Source: Kitasatospora cheerisanensis KCTC 2395
Lineage (GTDB): Bacteria; Actinomycetota; Actinomycetes; Streptomycetales; Streptomycetaceae
Reading direction: 5' to 3'
NCBI RefSeq assembly: GCF_000696185.1
Contig: NZ_KK853997.1
Coordinates: 4,945,602-5,009,601, forward strand
DNA: 64,000 nt
Shown here: positions 56,312 to 64,000 of the stretch, piece after piece
Layout: each line of letters opens with the position of its first letter
How positions within the stretch are numbered: the first letter of the stretch is position 1
Made by a program: the position numbers and the translations under genes
Notes under the pieces: generated by a model
The model's database searches: none
What the model saw: only the letters and a program-made list of their open reading frames with translations
What the model was told of the DNA's origin: nothing

Positions 56312-59300
56312 GTGACCTCACCGTTCCGCCTGGTGCGCAGCCCCCTCGCGCAGCCCGACCCGCCCGTGCTGGACGACTTCCAGCTGGCGGTGGTCGAGCA
56401 CGCGTCGGGGCCGCTGCTGGTGCTCGCCGGGCCCGGCACCGGCAAGACCACCACGCTGGTCGAGGCGGTCGCCCGGCGGATCGCCGACGGCACCGCCCCC
56501 GAACGCGTGCTGGTGCTCACCTTCAGCCGCAAGGCCGCGATGGAACTGCGCGACCGGATGACCGCCCGGATCGGCGCCACCGCCCCGCAGGCCACCACCT
56601 TCCACTCGTTCTGCTACGCCCTGCTGCGCGCCCACCAGCCGCCCGAGGAGTACGCCGAACCGCTGCGGCTGCTGTCCGGCCCCGAGCAGGACGTGATGGT
56701 CCGCGAACTGCTCGCCGGCGGCGCCGAGGACGCCAAGGCGGGCACCGCCACCATCCGCTGGCCGCTCGACCTGCGGGCCTGCCTGACCACCCGCGGCTTC
56801 GCCGACGAGGTCCGCGCCGTGCTCGCCCGCAGCCGCGAACTCGGCCTCGGCGAGGAGGAGCTGCTGCGCTTCGCGGAGGGCGTCCGCCGCCCCGACTGGG
56901 CCGCCGCCGCGCACTTCCTCGCCGAGTACCTGGACGTGCTCGACCTGCGCGGCGTCCTCGACTACGCCGAACTCGTCCACCGCGCCGTGCTGCTCGCCGA
57001 ACGCGAGGAGGTCGCCGCCGAGCTGCGCGGCCGCTACGACGTGGTGTTCGTCGACGAGTACCAGGACACCGACCCCGCCCAGGTCCGGCTGCTGCAGCGG
57101 CTGGCCGGCGGCGGGCGGGACCTGGTCGCGGTCGGCGACCCCGACCAGTCGATCTACGCGTTCCGCGGCGCCGACGTGAACGGCATCCTGGAGTTCCCCG
57201 ACGCGTTCCGGCAGGCCGACGGCCGGCCCGCCGAGGTCAAGGTGCTGCGGGTGTCCCGGCGCTCCGGCGCCGTGCTGCTCGCCGCCTCCCGGGAACTCGC
57301 CCGCCGGATGCCGATGGGCCGGCTGCCCGCCGACAAGCTCGCCGCCCACCGCGCCCTGCTGCCCTCCCGCGAGGGCGGCGCCGTCGAGGTGTACACGTAC
57401 CCGACGCCCGGCGCCGAACTCGACTCGATCGCCGACCTGCTGCGCCGCGCCCACCTGGAGGACGGCGTCCCCTGGGGGCAGATGGCGGTGCTGGTCCGGG
57501 CCGGCTCCCGGTCGATACCGGGCGTCCGCCGCGCGCTGGCCGCCGCCGGCGTGCCGCTGGAGATCGACGGCGACGACCTGCCGCTGCGCGAGGAGACCGC
57601 CGTCGCCCCGCTGCTGCTGGCGCTGCGGGTCTGCGCCGAGGGCGAGGGCGCGCTCACCGCCGACCTCGCGCACACCCTGCTCACCGGCCCGCTCGCCGCC
57701 CTCGACGGCTCCGACCTGCGCCGGCTCGGCCGCACCCTGCGCGAGGAGGAACGCCGGGCGCTCGCCGAGGACGGCGTGGCCGGCGCGGTCCGCCCCGCCG
57801 AGGAACTCGTCCGCGAGGCGCTGGAGCACCCCGAACTGCTCGCCCTGCTGGACGCCCCCTACGCCCGGCGCGCCTACGAACTCGGCGTGCTGCTGCGCAA
57901 GGTCCGCGAACTGCTGGCCGGCGGCGGCTCCGGCGAGGACGGGCTGTGGGAGCTGTGGGACGGCTCCCGCCGCTGGCGCGAACGCCTGGAGCGGGCCGCG
58001 CTGCGCGGCGGCGCGGCCGCCCGCAACGCCGACCGCGACCTGGACGCGCTGTGCGCCCTGTTCGAGACCGCCGCCCGCGCCGAGGAACGCGTCTCCGGCC
58101 ACCGCGGCGCCCTCGACCTGCTCGCCGAGGTCGAGGCCCAGGACATCGCCGCCGACACCCTGCACGTGCGCGCCGTCCGCCCGGACGCGGTCCGGCTGAT
58201 GACCGCGCACCGCTCCAAGGGCCTGGAGTGGCGGCTGGTCGTCGTCGCCGGCGTCCAGGAGGGCCTCTGGCCCGACCTGCGCCGCCGCGGCTCGCTGCTG
58301 GAGGCCGACCGGATCGGCCGCGACGGCCTCGCCGAACCGCTGTCCGCCGCCGCGCTGCTCGCCGAGGAGCGCCGGCTGTTCTACGTCGCCGCCACCCGCG
58401 CCAAGGAACGCCTGGTGGTCACCGCCGTCAAGGCCCCCGCCGAGGACGGCGACGAGCCCTCCCGGTTCCTGCGCGAGCTGTACCGGGAGACCGTCGACCC
58501 GCGCACCGGCCGGGTGCTGGAACGCGTCCCGCAGGTGAAGGTCGCCGACGTCACCTCCCGTCCGCGCCGCCCGCTCGCGGTGCCCGCGCTGGTCGCCGAA
58601 CTGCGCGCCGTCACCGTCGACCCCGCCCGCTCGCCGGAGCTGCGCCGGGCCGCCGCCGAACGCCTCGCCACGCTGGCCGCCGCGCTCGACGAGGAGGGCC
58701 GCCCGCTCGTCCCTGCCGCCCACCCCGACCAGTGGTGGGGCCTGGTGGACGCCACCGCCGCCCCGCAGCCGCTGCGCGAGGACGGGCTGCCGGTGCGGCT
58801 GTCCGGCAGCGGCCTGGAGCAGCTGGAGTCCTGCGCGCTGCAGTGGTTCCTGGAGAAGGACGTGAAGGCCGGCCGGACCGCCTCCGCCGCGCAGGGCTTC
58901 GGCAACGTGGTGCACGCCCTCGCCGACGAGGTCGGCTCCGGCCGCACCCCCGCCGACCTGGCCGTCCTGATGGAACGCCTGGACACCGTGTGGGACGCCC
59001 TCGCCTTCGACGCGCCGTGGAAGTCCCAGCAGGAGAAGACCGAGGCCCGCGCCGCCCTGGAGCGCTTCCTGCGCTGGCACGTGCTGGAACGCGACCGCAC
59101 CACCGTCGCCACCGAGCACGGCTTCGACCTCATCCTGGACGTCGGCGGCGTCGCGGTGCGCATCCGCGGCTCGATGGACCGGGTCGAGACCGACGAGGTC
59201 GGCCGCGCCTACGTGGTCGACTTCAAGACCGGCAAGCAGATCCCCACCGACAAGTCGCTGCCCGACCACCGCCAGCTCGCCGTCTACCAGCTGGCGGTGC

Positions 59301-59584
59301 GCGGCGGCGCGCTCGACGGCCTGCCCGGCTTCGAGGACGGCGCCACCCCCGGCGGCGCCGAACTCGTCCACCTCCGGGAGCCCGCCAAGGGCGACCCGGA
59401 GGCCCCCAAGGTGCAGCAGCAGCTGCCGCCCGACGGCGACCCGTGGATCGAGAACCTGCTCGCCGACACCGCCGGCCGGGTGCTCGCCGAGCGCTTCACC
59501 CCCACCGCGGGCGAGCGCTGCGGCCGCTGCGCGTTCCGCAGCAGCTGCTCCGCGCAGCGGGACGGCCGGCATGTCGTCGACTGA
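56312..59584 (+). CDS. adnA: AdnA-like ATP-dependent helicase-nuclease subunit
   Basis: A 1090-aa SF1 helicase with a C-terminal PD-(D/E)XK nuclease. Walker A is AGPGTGKTTT (Lys45). VLTFSRKAAMELRDRM, VVFVDEYQDTDP, VGDPDQSIYAFRGAD and MTAHRSKGLEWRLVVV mark motifs Ia, II, III and V. The nuclease has VVDFKTGK (Asp970, Lys972), and Cys841 with Cys1070, Cys1073 and Cys1079 form an AddB-like iron-sulfur pattern. AdnAB processes double-strand DNA ends for homologous recombination in actinobacteria. It starts at GTG 56312 and overlaps the next gene by 14 nt. Confidence 0.92.
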   Translation: MTSPFRLVRSPLAQPDPPVLDDFQLAVVEHASGPLLVLAGPGTGKTTTLVEAVARRIADGTAPERVLVLTFSRKAAMELRDRMTARIGATAPQATTFHSFCYALLRAHQPPEEYAEPLRLLSGPEQDVMVRELLAGGAEDAKAGTATIRWPLDLRACLTTRGFADEVRAVLARSRELGLGEEELLRFAEGVRRPDWAAAAHFLAEYLDVLDLRGVLDYAELVHRAVLLAEREEVAAELRGRYDVVFVDEYQDTDPAQVRLLQRLAGGGRDLVAVGDPDQSIYAFRGADVNGILEFPDAFRQADGRPAEVKVLRVSRRSGAVLLAASRELARRMPMGRLPADKLAAHRALLPSREGGAVEVYTYPTPGAELDSIADLLRRAHLEDGVPWGQMAVLVRAGSRSIPGVRRALAAAGVPLEIDGDDLPLREETAVAPLLLALRVCAEGEGALTADLAHTLLTGPLAALDGSDLRRLGRTLREEERRALAEDGVAGAVRPAEELVREALEHPELLALLDAPYARRAYELGVLLRKVRELLAGGGSGEDGLWELWDGSRRWRERLERAALRGGAAARNADRDLDALCALFETAARAEERVSGHRGALDLLAEVEAQDIAADTLHVRAVRPDAVRLMTAHRSKGLEWRLVVVAGVQEGLWPDLRRRGSLLEADRIGRDGLAEPLSAAALLAEERRLFYVAATRAKERLVVTAVKAPAEDGDEPSRFLRELYRETVDPRTGRVLERVPQVKVADVTSRPRRPLAVPALVAELRAVTVDPARSPELRRAAAERLATLAAALDEEGRPLVPAAHPDQWWGLVDATAAPQPLREDGLPVRLSGSGLEQLESCALQWFLEKDVKAGRTASAAQGFGNVVHALADEVGSGRTPADLAVLMERLDTVWDALAFDAPWKSQQEKTEARAALERFLRWHVLERDRTTVATEHGFDLILDVGGVAVRIRGSMDRVETDEVGRAYVVDFKTGKQIPTDKSLPDHRQLAVYQLAVRGGALDGLPGFEDGATPGGAELVHLREPAKGDPEAPKVQQQLPPDGDPWIENLLADTAGRVLAERFTPTAGERCGRCAFRSSCSAQRDGRHVVD

Positions 59585-62500
59585 GCCGCAGCTGCGGCAC
59601 CCGGCCGAGCTCCGCGAACTCCTCGGAATCCCCTTCAACGACGAGCAGTTGGCGGCCATCGGCGCACCCATGGCGCCCGGCGTGATCGTGGCCGGCGCCG
59701 GCTCCGGCAAGACCACCGTGATGGCCGCCCGGGTGGTCTGGCTGGTCGGCTCCGGCGCGGTCCGCCCCGAGCAGGTGCTCGGCCTGACCTTCACCAACAA
59801 GGCCGCCGGCGAACTCGCCGAACGCGTCCGCGCCTCGCTGCTGCGGGCCGGCGTCCGCGAGGACGACGCGCTCGGCGACCCGCAGATCTCCACCTACCAC
59901 GCCTTCGCCGGCACCCTGCTGAAGGAGCACGGCCTGCGGCTGGGCATCGAGCCCGACGTCCGGCTGCTCGCCGACGCCACCCGCTTCCAGCTCGCCGCCC
60001 GGGTGCTGCGCCAGGCCCGCGGCCCCTACCCGGCGCTCACCGGCACCTTCTCCGCGCTGGTCGCCGAACTGATCGCGCTGGACTCCGAACTCGCCGAGCA
60101 CCTGGTCGAGCCCTCGCAACTGCGGGAGTACGACGAGGAGTTGCTCGACACCCTGGCCGGCGTCAAGCTCACCAACGAGGACCTGCGGGCCGTCCCGAAG
60201 GCCGCCCGCGGCCGGCAGGAACTGCTGCACCTGGTCGAGGACTACCGGGCCCGCAAGCAGCAGCTCGGCCTGCTCGACTTCGGCGACCAGATCGCCGCCT
60301 CCGCCCGGCTCGCCCAGCAGCGCCCCGAGGTCGGCCGGCTGCTGCGCGAGCAGTACCGGGTGGTGCTGCTCGACGAGTACCAGGACACCTCGGTCGCCCA
60401 ACGCCTCATGCTGGCCGGCCTGTTCGGCGGCAGCACCGGCGCCGGGCACCCGGTGACCGCCGTCGGCGACCCCTGCCAGGCGATCTACGGCTGGCGCGGC
60501 GCCTCGGTCGCCAACCTGGACGACTTCCCGCAGCACTTCCCGCAGGCCGACGGCGGCCCCGCGCACCGCTTCGCGCTCAGCGAGAACCGCCGCAGCGGCG
60601 GCCGGCTGCTCGCCTTCGCCAACGAACTCGCCGCCCCGCTGCGGGACATGCACGAGGGCGTGGAGGCGCTGCGGCCCGCCCCCGGCGCCGAGGCCGACGG
60701 GTTCGTGCGCACCGCGCTGCTGCCCACCCACGCCGAGGAGGTCGACTGGCTGGCCGACTCGATCGCCCACCTGGTGCGCACCGGCACCGCGCCCGGCCGG
60801 ATCGCCGTGCTCTGCCGGGCCGGCACCGCCTTCCCCGACCTGCACGCCGCGCTGGTCGGGCGGAGCGTCCCGGTCGAGGTGGTCGGCCTCGGCGGGCTGC
60901 TGCAACTCCCCGAGGTGGCCGACCTGGTGGCGGTCTGCGAGGTCCTCCAGGACCCGACCGCGAACGCCGCCCTGGTCCGCCTGCTGATCGGTCCGCGCTG
61001 GCGGATCGGCCCGCGCGACCTGGCGCTGCTCGGCCGCCGCGCCGCCGACCTGGTGCGCACCGCCGGCCTCGGCGACCAGGACCCGCTGGCCGCCGCCGTC
61101 GCCGAGACCGACCCCACCGAGGTGGTCTCGCTCGCCGACGCGCTGGAGACCTTCGTGGACGCCGAGCAGCCCGACGAGCTGCCGTTCTCCGCGGAGGCCC
61201 GGGTGCGCTTCGCCCGCTTCGCGCGGGAGATCCGCGACCTGCGCCGGGCGCTGGCCGAGCCGCTGATGGACGTCCTGCACCGGGTGCTGACCGTCACCGG
61301 CCTGGAGGTCGAACTCTCCGCCTCCCCGCTGGCGCTGGCCGCCCGCCGCCGGGAGACCCTGCACTCCTTCCTGGACATCGCCGCGTCCTTCGCCGACCTG
61401 GACGGCGACCCGGGCCTGGCCGCCTTCCTGGCCTTCCTGCGGGCCGCCCAGGAGTACGAACGCGGCCTGGACGCCGGACTGCCCGGCGGCGAGGACACCG
61501 TCAAGGTGCTCACCGCGCACAAGTCCAAGGGCCTGGAGTGGGACGTGGTCGCCGTCCCCGGGCTGGTCAAGGGCGCCTTCCCGTCCGGGCAGGGCCGGGA
61601 GCGCTGGACCTCCACCCGCAAGGTGCTGCCGCACGCGCTGCGCGGCGACGCCGCCACGCTGCCCGTCGACCCGGCGTGGAACGCCAAGGGCATGGGCCTG
61701 TTCAAGAAGGAGATGGCGCACCACTCCGAGGTCGAGGAACTGCGGCTCGGCTACGTCGCGTTCACCCGCCCGCGGTCGCTGCTGCTGGCCTCCGGCCACT
61801 GGTGGGGGCCCTCGCAGAAGCGCCGGCGCGGCCCGTCCGAGTTCCTGCTGAAGCTGCGCGCGCACTGCGAGCGGCCCGGCAACGGCGAGATCGAGCACTG
61901 GGCCGAGGCGCCCGCGGACGACGCGCAGAACCCGGCGTTCGACGTGTCCGTGGAGACGCCCTGGCCGCTGCCGCTGGACCCGTCCGCGCAGCACGCCCGC
62001 CGCCGGGTCGCGGAGGTGGTCCGCGGCCGGCTGGCCGGTGCGCCCGCCGCCGAACCCGAGCGGATGGGCGCGGAGGACCAGCGGCTGGTGGCCTCCTGGG
62101 ACCGCGACCTGACCGCGCTGCTCGGCGAGTTGGAGCGCTCCCGGCGCACCGTCCGGGAGGTCGAGCTGCCCGCGTCGCTGTCCGCCTCGCAGCTGATGCG
62201 GCTGGCCGCCGACCCGGACGGCTTCGCCCGCGACCTCGCCCGCCCGATGCCCCGCCCGCCCGCGCCCGCCGCCCGCCGCGGCACCCGTTTCCACGCCTGG
62301 GTGCAGGCCCGCTTCGACCAGCCGCTGCTGCTCGGCCCGGACGCGCTGCCCGGCCTGGAGGCCGACGAGATCGAGGACGAACGCGACCTGGAGCGCCTCA
62401 AGGACGCGTTCCTGCGCGGCCCGTACGCCGGCCGCACCCCGTACCGGGTCGAGGCGCCGTTCCAACTGGTGCTGGCGGGACGGGTGGTGCGCGGCCGGAT

Positions 62501-62756
62501 CGATGCGGTCTACCGGGACGCCGACGGTGGCGCAGGGTCACCGCGCTACGAGGTGGTCGACTGGAAGACCGGCCGGGAGGACAGCGGCGACCCGCTGCAG
62601 CTCGCCGTCTACCGGCTCGCCTGGGCCGAGCAGACCGGCGTCCCGGTGGAGCAGGTCACGGCGTCGTTCTGCTACGTGCGCAGCGGCCGGATCGAAACTC
62701 CGTCAGGACTTCCCGGCCGAAAAGAGTTGAGCGATCTTCTGATCGGGAATAGATAG
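59571..62756 (+). CDS. adnB: AdnB-like ATP-dependent helicase-nuclease subunit
   Basis: A 1061-aa partner of the preceding protein. The SF1A motor has GAGSGKTT (Lys47 region), VLGLTFTNKAAGELAERVRA, LLDEYQDTSVAQ, VGDPCQAIYGWRGAS and LTAHKSKGLEWDVVAVPG. The C-terminal nuclease has YEVVDWKTGR (Asp997, Lys999) and QLAVYRLAWAEQTG, but no four-cysteine cluster like that of AdnA. In the mycobacterial heterodimer AdnB is the lead motor. The ATG at 59571 is internal to the adnA end, so translation is coupled. A gap of about 200 nt follows, with weak hairpins and no clear terminator. Confidence 0.92.
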   Translation: MSSTEPQLRHPAELRELLGIPFNDEQLAAIGAPMAPGVIVAGAGSGKTTVMAARVVWLVGSGAVRPEQVLGLTFTNKAAGELAERVRASLLRAGVREDDALGDPQISTYHAFAGTLLKEHGLRLGIEPDVRLLADATRFQLAARVLRQARGPYPALTGTFSALVAELIALDSELAEHLVEPSQLREYDEELLDTLAGVKLTNEDLRAVPKAARGRQELLHLVEDYRARKQQLGLLDFGDQIAASARLAQQRPEVGRLLREQYRVVLLDEYQDTSVAQRLMLAGLFGGSTGAGHPVTAVGDPCQAIYGWRGASVANLDDFPQHFPQADGGPAHRFALSENRRSGGRLLAFANELAAPLRDMHEGVEALRPAPGAEADGFVRTALLPTHAEEVDWLADSIAHLVRTGTAPGRIAVLCRAGTAFPDLHAALVGRSVPVEVVGLGGLLQLPEVADLVAVCEVLQDPTANAALVRLLIGPRWRIGPRDLALLGRRAADLVRTAGLGDQDPLAAAVAETDPTEVVSLADALETFVDAEQPDELPFSAEARVRFARFAREIRDLRRALAEPLMDVLHRVLTVTGLEVELSASPLALAARRRETLHSFLDIAASFADLDGDPGLAAFLAFLRAAQEYERGLDAGLPGGEDTVKVLTAHKSKGLEWDVVAVPGLVKGAFPSGQGRERWTSTRKVLPHALRGDAATLPVDPAWNAKGMGLFKKEMAHHSEVEELRLGYVAFTRPRSLLLASGHWWGPSQKRRRGPSEFLLKLRAHCERPGNGEIEHWAEAPADDAQNPAFDVSVETPWPLPLDPSAQHARRRVAEVVRGRLAGAPAAEPERMGAEDQRLVASWDRDLTALLGELERSRRTVREVELPASLSASQLMRLAADPDGFARDLARPMPRPPAPAARRGTRFHAWVQARFDQPLLLGPDALPGLEADEIEDERDLERLKDAFLRGPYAGRTPYRVEAPFQLVLAGRVVRGRIDAVYRDADGGAGSPRYEVVDWKTGREDSGDPLQLAVYRLAWAEQTGVPVEQVTASFCYVRSGRIETPSGLPGRKELSDLLIGNR

Positions 62757-62954
62757 AAAAGAGTCACTCAGAGCATCCAACTCGTCACGAGATCCCGCGA
62801 AACCTGTGCGCCCTGCACGTTTCGTGCCTATTGTGGGGTCGGTAACCGGTCATCCCCCCGTACTCCGGCCGCCGTCAGGGCCCCGACCCCTGACCTCCCG
62901 TCAGACCCGCAGGTGCCCGAGCAGCACCCGCACCTTCCGCTGGAGAGACCGACG

Positions 62955-64000
62955 TTGAGCGCGACCGGATGGATCAGGGACGTCCTCCACGGCCCCACCC
63001 CAGGGCCGGTACCCAACACCGTCACCGGCACTTGGCCCAAGACCTCGCACGCCCTGCCGCTGATCGGCATGGCCCTGGTCGTCTCCCTCGACCTGTTCAC
63101 CAACAGCCAGGTCACCGTCGAACCCGCACTGACCGCCGTCCCCGCCCTCGCCGCCGTGGTCTCCCGGCGGACCTGGTACCCGCTGCTGATCGGCGCACTC
63201 GCCGAGCTGTGCGCCTTCGGCATGGCCTGGTACAACGACGTGCTCGGCCAGTCCGTGCACACCGCCACCGTCGCCGCGATCGTGCTGATCGCCGGCATCG
63301 GCCACCTCAGCGCCACGCTGAGGCTGCGTCAGGAACTCGCCCTCGCCGAGGCCCAGCTGGTCGCCGAGATCGCCCGCCGGGTGCTGCTGCGCCCGGTCCC
63401 CGAGCGGGTCGGCCCGGTGCGGGCCGCCGTCCGGTACGCCGCCGCCGCCGCGCACGCCTCGATCGGCGGCGACCTGTACGAGGTGGTCAACACCCGGCAC
63501 GGCGTGCGCGCCGTGATGGGCGACGTGCGCGGCAAGGGCCTGGCCGCGGTGGAGACCGCCGCCGCCGTGCTCGGCGCGTTCCGCGAGGCCGCCCACCAGG
63601 AGCCCGAGCTCGACCGGGTGGCGGGCTGGCTCGCCGTCAGCCTCGACCGGGCCCTGCACGAGAACGACCACCCGGGCGTGGAGGAGGAGTTCGTCACCCT
63701 GGTGCTGGTCGGGGTCCGCCCCGACGGCGCCCTGGAGATCGCCAACTGCGGCCACCCCTCGCCCGTCCTGCTCCGCGGCGAGGACGCGCCGAAGCTGCTG
63801 GCCGCCGACGAGACCGTCCCGCCGCTCGGCGTGCTCGACCCGGCCGACGTCCGCCCGCCGCTGCAGCGGATCGTCACCCTGCCCGGCGACCGCATCCTGC
63901 TCTACACCGACGGCGTCATCGAGGCCCGCGACCACCTCGGCGCGTTCTACCCGCTCACCGACCGGCTGCCGCTGCTCGCCGACAGCGGCCCGGTCGAGGT
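62955..64000 (+). CDS. SpoIIE/RsbU-type PP2C phosphatase (C-terminus off window)
   Basis: The visible 348 codons begin at a TTG (62955) with GGAGAG about 7 nt upstream; no better in-frame start exists. Three or four helices occupy residues 30-125 (LPLIGMALVVSLDLFTNSQV, YPLLIGALAELCAFGMAWY, VAAIVLIAGIGHLSATL). The PP2C_SIG domain has HASIGGDLYEVVNTRHGVRA, VMGDVRGKGLAAVETAAAVL, EIANCGHPSPVLLRG and RILLYTDGVIEARD, which provide the metal-binding acidic residues. Such proteins dephosphorylate anti-anti-sigma factors, controlling alternative sigma factors in streptomycetes. Additional C-terminal domains may lie beyond 64000. Confidence 0.88.
   Translation, partial: MSATGWIRDVLHGPTPGPVPNTVTGTWPKTSHALPLIGMALVVSLDLFTNSQVTVEPALTAVPALAAVVSRRTWYPLLIGALAELCAFGMAWYNDVLGQSVHTATVAAIVLIAGIGHLSATLRLRQELALAEAQLVAEIARRVLLRPVPERVGPVRAAVRYAAAAAHASIGGDLYEVVNTRHGVRAVMGDVRGKGLAAVETAAAVLGAFREAAHQEPELDRVAGWLAVSLDRALHENDHPGVEEEFVTLVLVGVRPDGALEIANCGHPSPVLLRGEDAPKLLAADETVPPLGVLDPADVRPPLQRIVTLPGDRILLYTDGVIEARDHLGAFYPLTDRLPLLADSGPVE

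Noticed and set aside
56318..59893. 1191-codon minus-strand open frame
   Set aside because: It is a shadow of adnA with Gly/Val/Gln-rich composition and no recognisable motif.
59496..62465. 989-codon minus-strand open frame
   Set aside because: It is a shadow of adnB.
1..64000. tRNA, rRNA, CRISPR, insertion sequence or prophage genes
   Set aside because: None was recognised on either strand; gene content is core-like and evenly GC-rich.

Overview
The window looks like a core-chromosome segment of a streptomycete (Streptomyces, Kitasatospora or a close relative). Coding sequence is very GC-rich with a strong third-position GC bias. GTG and TTG starts, GTGA/ATGA stop-start overlaps and long antisense shadow frames are common. 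I saw no rRNA, tRNA, CRISPR array, insertion sequence, phage or plasmid gene. About 60 genes lie on both strands with short gaps.

Layout. 1-3.6 kb: part of a peptide ABC importer (binding lipoprotein, permease, a second binding lipoprotein). 3.8-8 kb: a proline/glutamine-rich PG_binding_4 membrane protein, a DUF6113 protein, MshB of mycothiol synthesis and a small membrane protein. 8-14 kb: an S9 peptidase, then an ABC exporter translationally coupled to a DesK/DesR-like two-component pair. 14-24 kb: SirB1-like and GNAT proteins, ferredoxin FdxA, DapC and DapE of lysine/diaminopimelate synthesis, a lysozyme-like envelope protein, a LOG-family protein, a FolP2-like dihydropteroate synthase homologue, a DivIVA-domain protein and Tag. 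24-32.4 kb: enoyl-CoA hydratase, DUF3117, an O-methyltransferase, an ECF sigma/anti-sigma/TatB group, Mrp, DUF1003 and a soluble MgtE-N/CBS protein. 32.4-40.3 kb: a partly duplicated small gene, an EamA transporter, CorA with an upstream small ORF, SUFU, MarC, PHP, DUF6758 and hydrolase genes. 40.5-46.7 kb: a DEAD-box helicase with a lysine-rich repeat tail, a ferritin-like protein, DUF3107, a TetR regulator and a hydrolase. 47-50.5 kb: a coupled PelF-like glycosyltransferase, membrane protein and epimerase. 50.7-62.8 kb: MoeZ, an epimerase-like protein, a pseudokinase-flippase fusion, an alkyltransferase-like protein and the AdnA/AdnB helicase-nucleases. A SpoIIE-type phosphatase runs off the right edge.

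Gene order in two blocks matches what I recall from Mycobacterium tuberculosis: mshB, fdxC, dapC, dapE, LOG, folP2, DivIVA-domain, tag, DUF3117, O-methyltransferase, sigE-rseA-tatB, mrp, DUF1003, MgtE-N and corA; then the DEAD helicase, ferritin-like, DUF3107, tetR, moeZ, ATL and adnAB genes. This supports many assignments and suggests vertical inheritance.

The most interesting signals are regulatory or structural. They include a small ORF with a near-ideal ribosome site upstream of corA, about a dozen probable leaderless promoters (TANNNT placed 6-8 nt before the start codon), and a GGAAC-N17-CGTT promoter in front of the ECF sigma gene. There is also a dyad before the ABC/two-component operon, a tandem duplication of a gene's 3' end, and a large pseudokinase-flippase fusion. 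Three genes contain apparent single-base frameshifts in G/C runs, which could be sequencing indels. Assignments rest on motif reading and memory of families; no search was run.
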